Source: Salinilacustrithrix sp034522155 (GTDB taxonomy: Bacteria > Actinomycetota > Acidimicrobiia > Acidimicrobiales > Salinilacustritrichaceae). Taken from it: a stretch of DNA of 64,000 nucleotides. Numbering within the stretch: the stretch's first letter is position 1; the number at the start of each line of letters is the position of its first letter. The stretch covers positions 434,001 to 498,000 of the forward strand of contig JAXHLP010000005.1 in assembly GCA_034522155.1 (NCBI GenBank), given 5' to 3'. The position numbers and the translations under genes were made by a program. Shown here one piece after another: positions 16,307-24,452 of the stretch. A model generated the notes under the pieces. The model was not told the origin of the DNA, searched no databases, and saw only the letters and a program-made list of their open reading frames with translations.

Positions 16307-17299
16307 TCACGGTACCCGGGGCTCGGTACCGGCCTCGTAGTGCGACGGTGGGACGCCGATGACGAGCTCGATGCGTCGAACCCGCTCGAGCGTCCGTTGG
16401 GTGACCATCCGGTGGGCCGCGACGAGATCGGCGATGATCCCGAGAGCGAACACCTGCAGTGACGCCATCAGGAGGACGCCGCCGAGGATGATCGACTGGA
16501 GATGGCCGGAGCGGTCGCCGTTTACGAGCCAGTCCCACAGGAACGGGCTCCAGGCCCCCACGGCGAGCACGAAGATGATCGCACCGATGAGGCTGAAGAC
16601 CGCGAGCGGTTCGTGGCTGGTGTAGATGCGGAAGATCGCCAACATGTTGCGTCGCACGTAGGCCCACATCGAGCCGAACAGCCGGGAGTCACGCAGCTGC
16701 TCGTTCGTGCCCACCGTGACGTGGTCGACCGCGACCAGGCTCCGGCCTGCCTGGATCAGCGACTCGAGGGTGTAGGTGAATTTCGACACGACCGTGAGGT
16801 TGAGGGCCGCGTCGCGGTTGTAGGCCCGGAATCCCGAGGTCGCATCGGGGACGTCGGTGTCCGAGGCCTGGCGGACGACCCAGCTGCCGAGCACTTGGAG
16901 GTTCTTCTTGACCACCGAGAAGTGTTGGATCGATCGGACGTCGCGGTCGCCGATGACCATGTCGGCGGTGCCCTCGAGGATCGGGGCGACGAGTTTGGGG
17001 ATGTCGCCGGCGTCGTATTGGTTGTCGGCGTCGGTGTTGACGATGATGTCGGCCCCGAGCTTGAGCGCCGCGTCGAGGCCTGCCTGGAACGCGTGGGCCA
17101 GTCCCTTGTTGCTGGTGAGTCGGACGACGTGGTCGACCCCGAGCTCCCGGGCGACCTCGACGGTCCGGTCGGTGGAGCCATCGTCGATGATCAACCACTC
17201 GATCTCGTCGATGCCTTCGATCTCGCGAGGCAGTGCCGGGAGGCTGACCGGCAACTGGTCCTCTTCGTTGAGGCACGGCATTTGGATGATCAGCTTCAT
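16307..17299 (-). CDS. GT2 glycosyltransferase with C-terminal membrane segments (polyprenol-phosphate sugar transferase type)
   Basis: A 330-residue protein. The N-terminal GT-A domain has MPCLNEEDQLP, LIIDDGSTDRT and the metal-binding NTDADNQYDAGDI. The C-terminal third carries two hydrophobic segments (FSLIGAIIFVLAVGAWSPF and IILGGVLLMASLQVFALGII). This matches the DPM1/GtrB-like group that transfers a sugar from a nucleotide donor to polyprenol phosphate, making a donor for reactions outside the membrane. The downstream DUF2142 proteins, which have a GT-C-like membrane fold, could use such donors; that link is inference. A TAGCAT -10 box lies 10 bases before the ATG. Confidence 0.9.
   Translation of the reverse strand: MKLIIQMPCLNEEDQLPVSLPALPREIEGIDEIEWLIIDDGSTDRTVEVARELGVDHVVRLTSNKGLAHAFQAGLDAALKLGADIIVNTDADNQYDAGDIPKLVAPILEGTADMVIGDRDVRSIQHFSVVKKNLQVLGSWVVRQASDTDVPDATSGFRAYNRDAALNLTVVSKFTYTLESLIQAGRSLVAVDHVTVGTNEQLRDSRLFGSMWAYVRRNMLAIFRIYTSHEPLAVFSLIGAIIFVLAVGAWSPFLWDWLVNGDRSGHLQSIILGGVLLMASLQVFALGIIADLVAAHRMVTQRTLERVRRIELVIGVPPSHYEAGTEPRVP
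16309..16314 (-). promoter_or_regulatory. -10 box TACCGT before the 16302 GTG
   Basis: On the minus strand TACCGT is followed by 6 bases and the GTG start codon, predicting a leaderless mRNA. It overlaps the end of the upstream GT2 gene, so it would be an internal promoter of that pair. Confidence 0.4.
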
Positions 17300-17351
17300 C
17301 GGTGCCCCGATGCTAAGCGAGGGCCGTCCACCGGGCAGAGTCGATCGGGAC

Positions 17352-18698
17352 TCATGTCATGACGACACCGATGATGGTCGAGGTGCCCACCAGCAGCGCG
17401 AGGAGAACGACACCGACCCGAGACCGGGTCGACCGGTCGCCGAGCAGCGCGAGGGGAGTGACGAGCAGGGGGAGCACCGACAGCCCGTAGCGAGAGGCGG
17501 GCCCGCCGCGGAGCTCGTGGTCGAGCCAGAACTGGACGTTGAAGGCGAGACCGGCGGCGATCGTGACGGCCAGGGCAGCCGCGGCGATGGTGATGGACAA
17601 GCGCCGCCTGTCTCCGAGCGTTGCCGCCACCGCGGTCCCGATCACTGCGAACCGTCCCACGGCGGCCACCGCGGCGGCTGGTCGACCCGTGACGATCGCG
17701 CCGTCGTCGAACGCGGTCAACAGGCGCGACGAGCTGAAGATGAACTGGCCGACCGGCGGGCCTTCACTCTTCTGCTTGAAGTCGAGCACCGCCGCCATCA
17801 CCTGGTCCGGGTCGACGGTCGCCTGAGCGTCGGTGAGCAGCATCCAGCCGAGCACTGCGCCGACTCCCACGAGGCCGGGAGCAGCGGCCGCCGCGAGTCC
17901 TCGTGGCCACCCGAGCCGTGGGATCAGTTCCACCGCGGCCACGACACAGATCGCCCCGACGGCGAGGATGTTCACAGCCTTCAGCGTGGTCAGAACGCCC
18001 GAGGTGACGGCGAGCGCCGCGACGGTGAGCACCCGTGGATCGTTGCGGACGAAGGTGTAGGCGAGCAGGAGGCCGGCGCCGGCGAGCAGCGACGTCGCGT
18101 CGTTCGTGATCTTCGAGGTCGATGCGAGGATGCCGGGCGCGGCGATCAACAGTGCGCAGGCCGCGCACGAGACGACCAGGCCGACACCGAGGCGGCGAAG
18201 CGCGAAGTAGAGGCACAGCGACCCGGCCGAGAGCCAGAAGGCGCCGGTGAGCCGGCCGCTGGTGATCAGGTTGTCGGCGGGGCCGAGGCTGGTGATCCGT
18301 TCGGCCGCGGCGGAGGTCCAGTAGTACAGCGGCGGGTGCTGGGCTTGATACGAGTAGCCGTCGGGGACGACGTCGTCCGGTTCGACGTGCACGTCCTCTT
18401 GCTGGCAGACCGGCCGGCCCTGCTGGGTCTGGAGGCTGCGGCACTTCGCCAGCGTCGCGATCTCGGTGCTGACCCGGTCTCCCATGCGGGGGTAGGACCA
18501 GTCGGCCGCGCGGTCGAGGTAGTCGAGGTGGGCGACCTCGTCGAGCGGCGAGAGCTCCGGGTCGTACCGGACTCCCAGGACGACCAGGACGGTCGGCAGC
18601 ACCACGCACACCACCGCGACGACCACCGCACGGCCGAGACGTGCGCCCGTCGGCCGCCGCCGGTCGCGACCTGCGCCGAGGCCCGATGGGACCTTCAC
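17352..18698 (-). CDS. DUF2142 family polytopic membrane protein
   Basis: A 448-residue membrane protein with many hydrophobic segments. After the first segment comes the family signature SPLDEVAHLDYL, and then GYSYQAQHPPLYYW; the acidic pair in the first outer loop resembles the catalytic loop of GT-C glycosyltransferases. DUF2142 proteins occur in surface-glycan loci and are suspected polyprenol-dependent transferases; no reaction is proven. GTG 18698 overlaps the stop of the upstream paralogue by four bases (GTGA), which fixes the start. The pair shares roughly the same plan and probably arose by duplication. Confidence 0.85.
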   Translation of the reverse strand: MKVPSGLGAGRDRRRPTGARLGRAVVVAVVCVVLPTVLVVLGVRYDPELSPLDEVAHLDYLDRAADWSYPRMGDRVSTEIATLAKCRSLQTQQGRPVCQQEDVHVEPDDVVPDGYSYQAQHPPLYYWTSAAAERITSLGPADNLITSGRLTGAFWLSAGSLCLYFALRRLGVGLVVSCAACALLIAAPGILASTSKITNDATSLLAGAGLLLAYTFVRNDPRVLTVAALAVTSGVLTTLKAVNILAVGAICVVAAVELIPRLGWPRGLAAAAAPGLVGVGAVLGWMLLTDAQATVDPDQVMAAVLDFKQKSEGPPVGQFIFSSSRLLTAFDDGAIVTGRPAAAVAAVGRFAVIGTAVAATLGDRRRLSITIAAAALAVTIAAGLAFNVQFWLDHELRGGPASRYGLSVLPLLVTPLALLGDRSTRSRVGVVLLALLVGTSTIIGVVMT

Positions 18699-20071
18699 AG
18701 GTTCACGACCGAGAACACGTCGGCGATCATCAGCGCGCCGGCGGTCGTCGCGACGATGAGCGTTCCGGCCCGGCGGTGATCGATGAGCCGCCCCAGTGCG
18801 AAGCTCAGGAAGGGGATGAGGACGAAGGCGTACCGGGCGGGTGCTCCACCTTCGATCCCGTAGGTGCTGTGGTACTGGAAGACGGATGCGACCGAGCCTG
18901 TGAGGACGATGACCAGTGCCGACGACCCGATGACCGACTCGCGGTCGCCGCCGAGTACGAGCGCGCTGAACGGTCCGGCGACCAGCAGCACGGTCCCGAT
19001 GCGCGCGAGTCCCGCCGTGTAGTCGCGGTCGTTGGTCGGGCCTCCTGTCGTGGAGTTGTCGTAGACGCCCAGGAACGCGTCGGTGTGTGCTGCGGCCTCG
19101 CCGATGGTCACCGAGTCGGACTCGTCCTTCGAGCCGAGCACGGTGTCGAACACGTCGTCGTAGGGCTCGACCGCTCGTTCGTCTCGCACCTGTTCCCAGG
19201 CCTCCACCGCGCCCAGGGCGAGCACCGACGGGATCGCTGCGACCACCAGCAGGCGGAGCACGGCGCGCCGCGAACCCCACGCGGCCCGGAGCCCTCGGAC
19301 GAGCACGGCGAGACTCAGGGCCGCGACCCCGAGAATCACCGTCGGCTTCATCAGCACGGCGGTGACGACTCCGGCGCCGACCACGGCGACGCGCCGGCCC
19401 GAGGAGGCACCGTCGAGCGTGGCCGTGGCGTACAGGAACGCCGCACCGATCAGGATGACGGCCGCATCGTTCGTGACCGTCGACGACTGGTAGAGGATGA
19501 GCGGGCTGGCAGCCACGAGGGCGACTGCCGATGCCCGAGCCCACAGACCCACGCCGAGGCGGGCGAGGACCCACCACAGCGCGGCAAGGCCGGCGATCAG
19601 CCAGACCGCACCGGTGAGTCTCGCGGTGAGGACGAAGTCGTCGGCGGGCGTGGCCGCGATCGCGCGGCGCAGCACTGCCGTGGGTATGTAGTACCCCGGT
19701 GGCTGCTGGGCCTGGAAGCTGTAGCCCCGCGCGTCGACCGCCAGCACGTCGGGCGGGTCGGAGCAGGTACCGACTTCGCGGAAGAGGATCCCCCGGCAAC
19801 CCACGTCGCGTGCGGTCTCGTCGAGGATCCGCTCGCCGATGCGTGGGTAGCCGAAGGCGTCGACCCGGCGGAGGACATCGACGTGTGCGTACTCGTCCAG
19901 GACCGAGAGTGTCGTGCTCTGGGAGGCGATCATGCCCACGTTCCACACGGGGAAGGCCACGACGATGAGCAGGAACAGCACGACCGCCGCCCATCGCGGC
20001 GGGTTGGCTACCTCCTCCTCGGCGTCGCCGACGGCCGGCGTGGCTTCGTGGCTCGGATCTCGGGTCGTCAT
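18695..20071 (-). CDS. DUF2142 family polytopic membrane protein (paralogue)
   Basis: A 458-residue membrane protein and the first of the DUF2142 pair. A cytoplasmic N-terminus of about 30 residues precedes the first hydrophobic segment (WAAVVLFLLIVVAFPVW). The loop motif LSVLDEYAHVDVL and the segment YSFQAQQPPGYYIP parallel those of the downstream paralogue. It is probably an outer-face glycosyltransferase or glycan-handling membrane enzyme. ATG 20071 is chosen; a TACGAT -10-like box at 20104-20109 would give a leader of about 26 bases. It stops inside the start codon of the next gene. Confidence 0.83.
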   Translation of the reverse strand: MTTRDPSHEATPAVGDAEEEVANPPRWAAVVLFLLIVVAFPVWNVGMIASQSTTLSVLDEYAHVDVLRRVDAFGYPRIGERILDETARDVGCRGILFREVGTCSDPPDVLAVDARGYSFQAQQPPGYYIPTAVLRRAIAATPADDFVLTARLTGAVWLIAGLAALWWVLARLGVGLWARASAVALVAASPLILYQSSTVTNDAAVILIGAAFLYATATLDGASSGRRVAVVGAGVVTAVLMKPTVILGVAALSLAVLVRGLRAAWGSRRAVLRLLVVAAIPSVLALGAVEAWEQVRDERAVEPYDDVFDTVLGSKDESDSVTIGEAAAHTDAFLGVYDNSTTGGPTNDRDYTAGLARIGTVLLVAGPFSALVLGGDRESVIGSSALVIVLTGSVASVFQYHSTYGIEGGAPARYAFVLIPFLSFALGRLIDHRRAGTLIVATTAGALMIADVFSVVNL

Positions 20072-20174
20072 GGGAAGCGGGCGAAACGAGGACGCCCGCG
20101 AAGATCGTAGGCGTGGGCTCACGCGCCGGCGTTCATGCCGACGGACGCGCAAGTCCGCAAGCATGGGGTGCTCG

Positions 20175-21188
20175 TCATGAGGGGCGCAGCCAGTGGAGGA
20201 CCGAATCGTGCGGTTCGGTCCGGACCCGCTGCGCGTGTCGGCGCGCGGCCGCGATCCGCCGCGCATCGCGCACGAGCGACGCCGCCGCTCGGGCGCGGAT
20301 GTGGATCTCGCTGCTGTCCGGTTGCCGCCGCTGGGCGATCGGGAGGATGACGTCGGCGCGAAGGTGGCCGAGGGTCGAGACCAGGAAGCGGAACAGGGCC
20401 CGGGCCACGAACGTCCACGGCGCGTTCTTGATCAGCACGAGCAACCGGTTGCGCTCGTTCTGGAAGCGGAACAGGTCGGAGCCCTCGCGGGTGGTTGCGG
20501 CGTGGCGGTGGTGCATGGTTGCCGCTGGGACGTAGCGGTACCGCCACCCACGTGCACGGCCACGCCAGGACAGGTCGACATCCTCGTAGTAGAGGAAGAA
20601 GAGATCGTCGAACAACCCGACGTCGCGCAAGTAGTCGGCGCGGAGCAGGACACCGCCGCCGGTCCAGCCGAACACCTCCGCCGACTCGTCGTACGGCGGT
20701 CCGTCGGGTTCGCCGAGGCCTCGGTCCGCGAAGTAGCCGAGCTCTCGCGGGACGACGCCGGTGTTGTTGATGAAAGGGCCGGTGTTGTTGATGAAAGGGT
20801 CGGTACCTGCGCTGTCGAGGAGGATGCGGGGACAGGCGGCCCCGAGCGAGTGGTCCGCGGTGAGTGCATCGACCAGCGGTGCCAGCCAGTCGGGGTCGAC
20901 CCGTGCGTCCGGGTTCACCAGCCCCACATGGTCGATGCCGTCCAGATCGTCGAGCGCCAGGTTGTTGGCGGAGAAGCCGGTGTTGTCGCGGTTGCGGATC
21001 AGCCTCACGTGGGGGAACCGCGCCTCGATCTCGTCTGCCGATCCGTCAGCGGAGTCGTTGTCGACCACGACGAGCTCGAGGTCGTCGGCGGGCCAGTCGA
21101 GCGCGAGGAGCGAGTCGATGCAGACGAGCACATCGTCGCCGCCGTCGTAGTTCAGCACCACGAGCCGGACCTTCGGGGACACGAGCAC
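20175..21188 (-). CDS. GT2 family glycosyltransferase (rhamnosyltransferase-like)
   Basis: A 337-residue GT-A enzyme. It has VRLVVLNYDGGDDVLVCIDS, LVVVDNDSADGS, the DxD-like VNPDARVD, the acceptor-side GWTGGGVLLRADYL and the base motif FFLYYEDVDLSWRGRARGW. This pattern is that of the WbbL/RfbF-type rhamnosyl- and related transferases. It probably adds a deoxysugar, perhaps rhamnose made by the rml genes elsewhere in the window. The two GTG codons at the start are preceded by GGAGGTGG. A perfect 21-bp tandem duplication inside the gene repeats the peptide PFINNTG. It is divergent from the sulfatase gene with only 30 bases between start codons. Confidence 0.88.
   Translation of the reverse strand: MLVSPKVRLVVLNYDGGDDVLVCIDSLLALDWPADDLELVVVDNDSADGSADEIEARFPHVRLIRNRDNTGFSANNLALDDLDGIDHVGLVNPDARVDPDWLAPLVDALTADHSLGAACPRILLDSAGTDPFINNTGPFINNTGVVPRELGYFADRGLGEPDGPPYDESAEVFGWTGGGVLLRADYLRDVGLFDDLFFLYYEDVDLSWRGRARGWRYRYVPAATMHHRHAATTREGSDLFRFQNERNRLLVLIKNAPWTFVARALFRFLVSTLGHLRADVILPIAQRRQPDSSEIHIRARAAASLVRDARRIAAARRHAQRVRTEPHDSVLHWLRPS
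20758..20799 (-). repeat. perfect 21-bp tandem duplication inside a glycosyltransferase gene
   Basis: Two identical 21-bp units (20758-20778 and 20779-20799) stand side by side and encode PFINNTG twice, in frame. This is a probable recent replication slip; change by one unit would not shift the frame. Confidence 0.9.
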
Positions 21189-21206
21189 GTCCTACCACCT
21201 CCGGCG

Positions 21207-21212
21207 TAGCGT
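21207..21212 (+). promoter_or_regulatory. -10 box TAGCGT before the sulfatase GTG
   Basis: TAGCGT lies 6 bases before the GTG at 21219 and no Shine-Dalgarno follows, so the transcript is predicted to be leaderless. It sits inside the leader of the divergent GT2 gene. Confidence 0.42.
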
Positions 21213-21218
21213 GCCGGT

Positions 21219-23444
21219 GTGCCTGCCCAGATCGGAACCACCGTCTCCGAGTCGACCCCCCACTGGCCGCCCGTGGTCGAGCCGCCCCCCGGGGCGTCAC
21301 CCAACGTGCTCGTGGTCCTCTTCGACGACGTCGGGTTCTCCGACTTCGGGTGTTACGGCTCGGAGATCGCCACGCCGACGATCGACGCGATCGCCGGTTC
21401 CGGTCTGCGGTACAGCGGCTTCCACACGACGGCCATGTGTTCGACCACCCGCGCATCCCTGCTCACTGGACGCAACCACCACAACGTCGGCGTCGGCTGC
21501 CTGGCCAACTTCGACAGCGGATTCCCGGGCTACCGCGGCAAGATCGCGCGGTCGGCGGGCACGGTGGCCGAGATGCTCGCCCCCCACGGCTACCGCGCCT
21601 ACCTGACCGGCAAGTGGCACGTCACTCCGCTGTCCGAGACCGGAGCCACGGGTCCCTACGACGGATGGCCCCTCCAGCGGGGGTTCGATCGCTACTACGG
21701 CTTCCTCGACGCGGAGACCGATCAGTACGCGCCCGAGTTGGTCCATGACAACCACCACGTCGACCCGCCAGGCGCCTTCGAGGACGGCTACCACCTGTCC
21801 ATCGACATCGTGGACAAGGCGATCGAGTACCTGAAGGACCACCGTGCCGGCGCCCCGGACGACCCGTGGCTGTGTTGGGTCGCCTTCGGCGCCTGCCACG
21901 CGCCCCACCAGGCACCCAAGGACATCATCGACCACTACGAGCCGATGTTCGAGAAGGGCTGGGACGCGGTGCGAGAGGAACGCCTCGCCCGCCAGATCGA
22001 GCTCGGCATCGTGCCCGCCGACACGGTGCTGCCGCCGCGCAACGACCACGTGCAGCCCTGGGGCGACCACAGCGCCGACGAGCGGCGCGTGTTCACACGG
22101 CTGCAGGCCGCCTACGCCGCCATGCTCGACCACGCCGACCGACAGATCGCCCGCCTCATGGGGTTCCTCGACGAATCCGGCATGACCGACGACACCCTGG
22201 TGCTGGTCTTGTCCGACAACGGTGCCAGTCAGGAGGGCGGTCCTGCCGGGTTCGTCAACGCGATGGGTCCGTTCAACGCCCAGCCCGAGTCGATCGCCGA
22301 CAAGCTCGTCCGACTCGACGAGGTCGGCGGCCCCGGCACCCACTCGAACTTCCCGTGGGGCTGGTCGATGGCGGCCAACACGCCGTTGAAGCGGTACAAG
22401 CAGAACACCCACGGCGGCGGGATCCGCGACCCGCTGGTCATCTCCTGGCCCGCGGGGATCCAGGCACGGGGAGAGATCCGCCACCAGTTCTGCCACGCCA
22501 ACGACGTCGTGCCCACGCTCCTCGACGTGCTCGGTCTCGAACCGCCCGCGACCATCGCCGGCGTCGACCAGCAACCCCTCGACGGCGCCACGTTCCGGTC
22601 CAGCTTCGACGACGCCGAGGCGCCGCCCCCGAAGGACGCCCAGTACTTCGAGATGTTCGGCCACCGGGGGATCTGGCACGACGGGTGGAAGGCGGTGGCG
22701 TACCACCCGCCGTCCACGCCTTTCGACGACGACGTGTGGGAGCTGTACCACCTCGACGAGGACTTCGCCGAGGTGCGCGACCTCGCCAGTTCCGAACCCG
22801 GCAAGCTCGAGGAGCTCCAAGCGCTGTGGTGGCGTCATGCCGCCGACAACCAGGTCCTGCCCCTCGACGACCGGTTCGCCGAGCGGTTCGCCGAGAACGC
22901 CGAGCGCCATCGCGCCGGTCGCACGCACTACGAGCTCTGGGCGGGGATGGGGCATGTGCCCACCGACGCCGCGCCCGACCTGCGGAGCCGCTCGTACACG
23001 GTCACCGCCGAGGTGCTCGAGGCCGGCGACGGGGTCCTGGTGGCCCACGGAGACCAGACCTCGGGCTATTCGCTCTACGTCCAGGACGGTCACCTGGTCC
23101 ACGACCTGTCGGTGGGCGGCCATCACCAGGTGGTCCGGTCCGACCGACCGATTCCGGCCGGACCGTCGGCGCTGTCCTTGCGCATGGACCGCACCGGCAC
23201 CACGGGACGGGGCACGCTCGCCATCGATGGCGAACCGTGCGGCACCTTCGACACCGACCGGATCTTCGTCGTGACGATCTCCTGGAGCGGCCTCGACGTC
23301 GGACGCGACCGAGTGTCACCGGTCTCGGACTACGCGGCGCCCTTCGAGTTCACGGGCCGGATCCGACGTGTCGTCATCGATCTCGACGACGACCAGGAGC
23401 TCGACCACGGGGCGGTGGGCCGGGCCGAGCGCGCCCGCGAATGA
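21219..23444 (+). CDS. arylsulfatase-type sulfatase with non-canonical Cys motif
   Basis: A 741-residue sulfatase of the alkaline phosphatase superfamily. The metal Asp pair is FDDVGF (36-37) and the nucleophile region is CSTTRASLLTGRNHH (Cys74-Arg78). GKWHVTP and VLVLSDNGAS supply further active-site residues. The Cys is normally oxidised to formylglycine within CxPxR or CxAxR; here the third position is Thr. Residues about 590-735 form an extra beta-rich C-terminal domain. No signal peptide is evident, so it may act inside the cell or leave by another route. It would hydrolyse sulfate esters, perhaps from sulfated polysaccharide. GTG 21219 is supported by the -10 box. Confidence 0.9.
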   Translation: MPAQIGTTVSESTPHWPPVVEPPPGASPNVLVVLFDDVGFSDFGCYGSEIATPTIDAIAGSGLRYSGFHTTAMCSTTRASLLTGRNHHNVGVGCLANFDSGFPGYRGKIARSAGTVAEMLAPHGYRAYLTGKWHVTPLSETGATGPYDGWPLQRGFDRYYGFLDAETDQYAPELVHDNHHVDPPGAFEDGYHLSIDIVDKAIEYLKDHRAGAPDDPWLCWVAFGACHAPHQAPKDIIDHYEPMFEKGWDAVREERLARQIELGIVPADTVLPPRNDHVQPWGDHSADERRVFTRLQAAYAAMLDHADRQIARLMGFLDESGMTDDTLVLVLSDNGASQEGGPAGFVNAMGPFNAQPESIADKLVRLDEVGGPGTHSNFPWGWSMAANTPLKRYKQNTHGGGIRDPLVISWPAGIQARGEIRHQFCHANDVVPTLLDVLGLEPPATIAGVDQQPLDGATFRSSFDDAEAPPPKDAQYFEMFGHRGIWHDGWKAVAYHPPSTPFDDDVWELYHLDEDFAEVRDLASSEPGKLEELQALWWRHAADNQVLPLDDRFAERFAENAERHRAGRTHYELWAGMGHVPTDAAPDLRSRSYTVTAEVLEAGDGVLVAHGDQTSGYSLYVQDGHLVHDLSVGGHHQVVRSDRPIPAGPSALSLRMDRTGTTGRGTLAIDGEPCGTFDTDRIFVVTISWSGLDVGRDRVSPVSDYAAPFEFTGRIRRVVIDLDDDQELDHGAVGRAERARE

Positions 23445-23468
23445 CGCGTCCGGCGTCGACCGGTTCGG

Positions 23469-23624
23469 TCAGTACCAGTGGGCCCGGCCGCCGATCGAGC
23501 GTCCGGTCGAGCCGACGATCGCGAGGATCGCGCCCACGACGACGAGGATGACGCCGATGGTGGTCAGGATCGGGATTCCTGCGAGTACCCCGACGATTGC
23601 GACGATGAGTCCAGTGATGATCAT
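23469..23624 (-). CDS. small DUF6131-type membrane peptide
   Basis: A 51-residue hydrophobic protein, begun by ATG after a good AGGGGCGG ribosome site. Two hydrophobic stretches (MIITGLIVAIVGVLAGIPIL and IGVILVVVGAILAIVG) are followed by GRSIGGRAHWY. This layout, with a Gly-rich double helix and a polar GGRxHWY tail, matches the small actinobacterial DUF6131 family as I remember it. The function is unknown; it is probably a membrane-stress or structural peptide. It lies convergent to the sulfatase gene and divergent from the 23676 gene. Confidence 0.75.
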   Translation of the reverse strand: MIITGLIVAIVGVLAGIPILTTIGVILVVVGAILAIVGSTGRSIGGRAHWY

Positions 23625-23675
23625 GTCCGCCCCTGTACCCACAAGAGCCTGCGGTCAGAACACGGCCACGCGTCG

Positions 23676-24452
23676 ATGCCCGTGAGCTACCCACGCATCG
23701 ATGATGCGCTCAGCCGGGAGGTGCTCGACACCCTGCGCGTGTCGGGATCCGACGATGTCGAGACGGTCACGGCAGCTTTCCGGGCCTGGTTGCCCGGCGG
23801 GAGCACGGCGAAGTGGCGGGCCGTCGACGCCGGTGCGGACCCGCCCGGTGCCGATCCGACCACGGCGCTCGAGCGTCGACTCGACGGCTCCCTCGAGTCG
23901 TGGTCGTGCTGGCCCCACTGCACAGGCCTCGGCGCCGTGCTGGCGTCGCGGGGCCACGAGGTGCGCATCGCCGTGGAACACATGCGCATGGGGCCGAACG
24001 TCGCGCCGGTCGACTACCACTCGGTGCTCGTCGTCGACGGCGCCTTGCTCGATCCGTTCCTGGGGCCCTCGGCACCGGTGCCCGCCGGCGGTGACGTGAC
24101 CCGGCCGGACGCGTGGGCGGCCTGGGTGCCGGGGCTGCGGCCCGATCACCTGGGCAACCGTGGTGGTACCGCGAACTACCGGTACCGGCTGCTCGCCGAC
24201 CATCTCGACCAACTCGACGTCCGAGCCTTCTGTGCCATCTCGGCGACCCACACCGGCGTCGGTCGAGGCCGACGGGCGCACTGGGTCCGCGACGCCAGAC
24301 TGTGGAGCGTGCGTGAGGACGACGACGGCGAGTCGGCGCTGCGGGTGTCATCGGGGACCAGCCCGTTCGCCCAGCGGCGGGCCGTCGTCGCTCGCGGTTC
24401 GTTCGAGGAGCTCATGACCAGGCTCGACGAAGTCGGTGGCGAGACCTCGTGA
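23676..24452 (+). CDS. uncharacterised protein, possible NAT/transglutaminase-like Cys-His-Asp fold
   Basis: A 258-residue protein without an assured family. A candidate catalytic triad is visible: Cys78 (or Cys82) in SWSCWPHCTGLGAVL, His115 in VDYHSVLVV and Asp126 in ALLDPFLG. The spacings (37 and 11 residues) and local context resemble arylamine N-acetyltransferases and transglutaminase-like enzymes. The family RGGxC motif is missing, so the call is tentative. The C-terminal half has few landmarks. The stop overlaps the GTG of the DUF445 gene (GTGA), so the two are coupled. Confidence 0.6.
   Translation: MPVSYPRIDDALSREVLDTLRVSGSDDVETVTAAFRAWLPGGSTAKWRAVDAGADPPGADPTTALERRLDGSLESWSCWPHCTGLGAVLASRGHEVRIAVEHMRMGPNVAPVDYHSVLVVDGALLDPFLGPSAPVPAGGDVTRPDAWAAWVPGLRPDHLGNRGGTANYRYRLLADHLDQLDVRAFCAISATHTGVGRGRRAHWVRDARLWSVREDDDGESALRVSSGTSPFAQRRAVVARGSFEELMTRLDEVGGETS

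Noticed and set aside
17300..17351. Terminator or small gene between the DUF2142 and GT2 genes
   Set aside because: Only the TAGCAT box of the GT2 gene was seen; no hairpin with T-tract and no frame of note.
21297..23126. 609-codon minus-strand frame opposite the sulfatase
   Set aside because: It is an antisense shadow of an unmistakable sulfatase.
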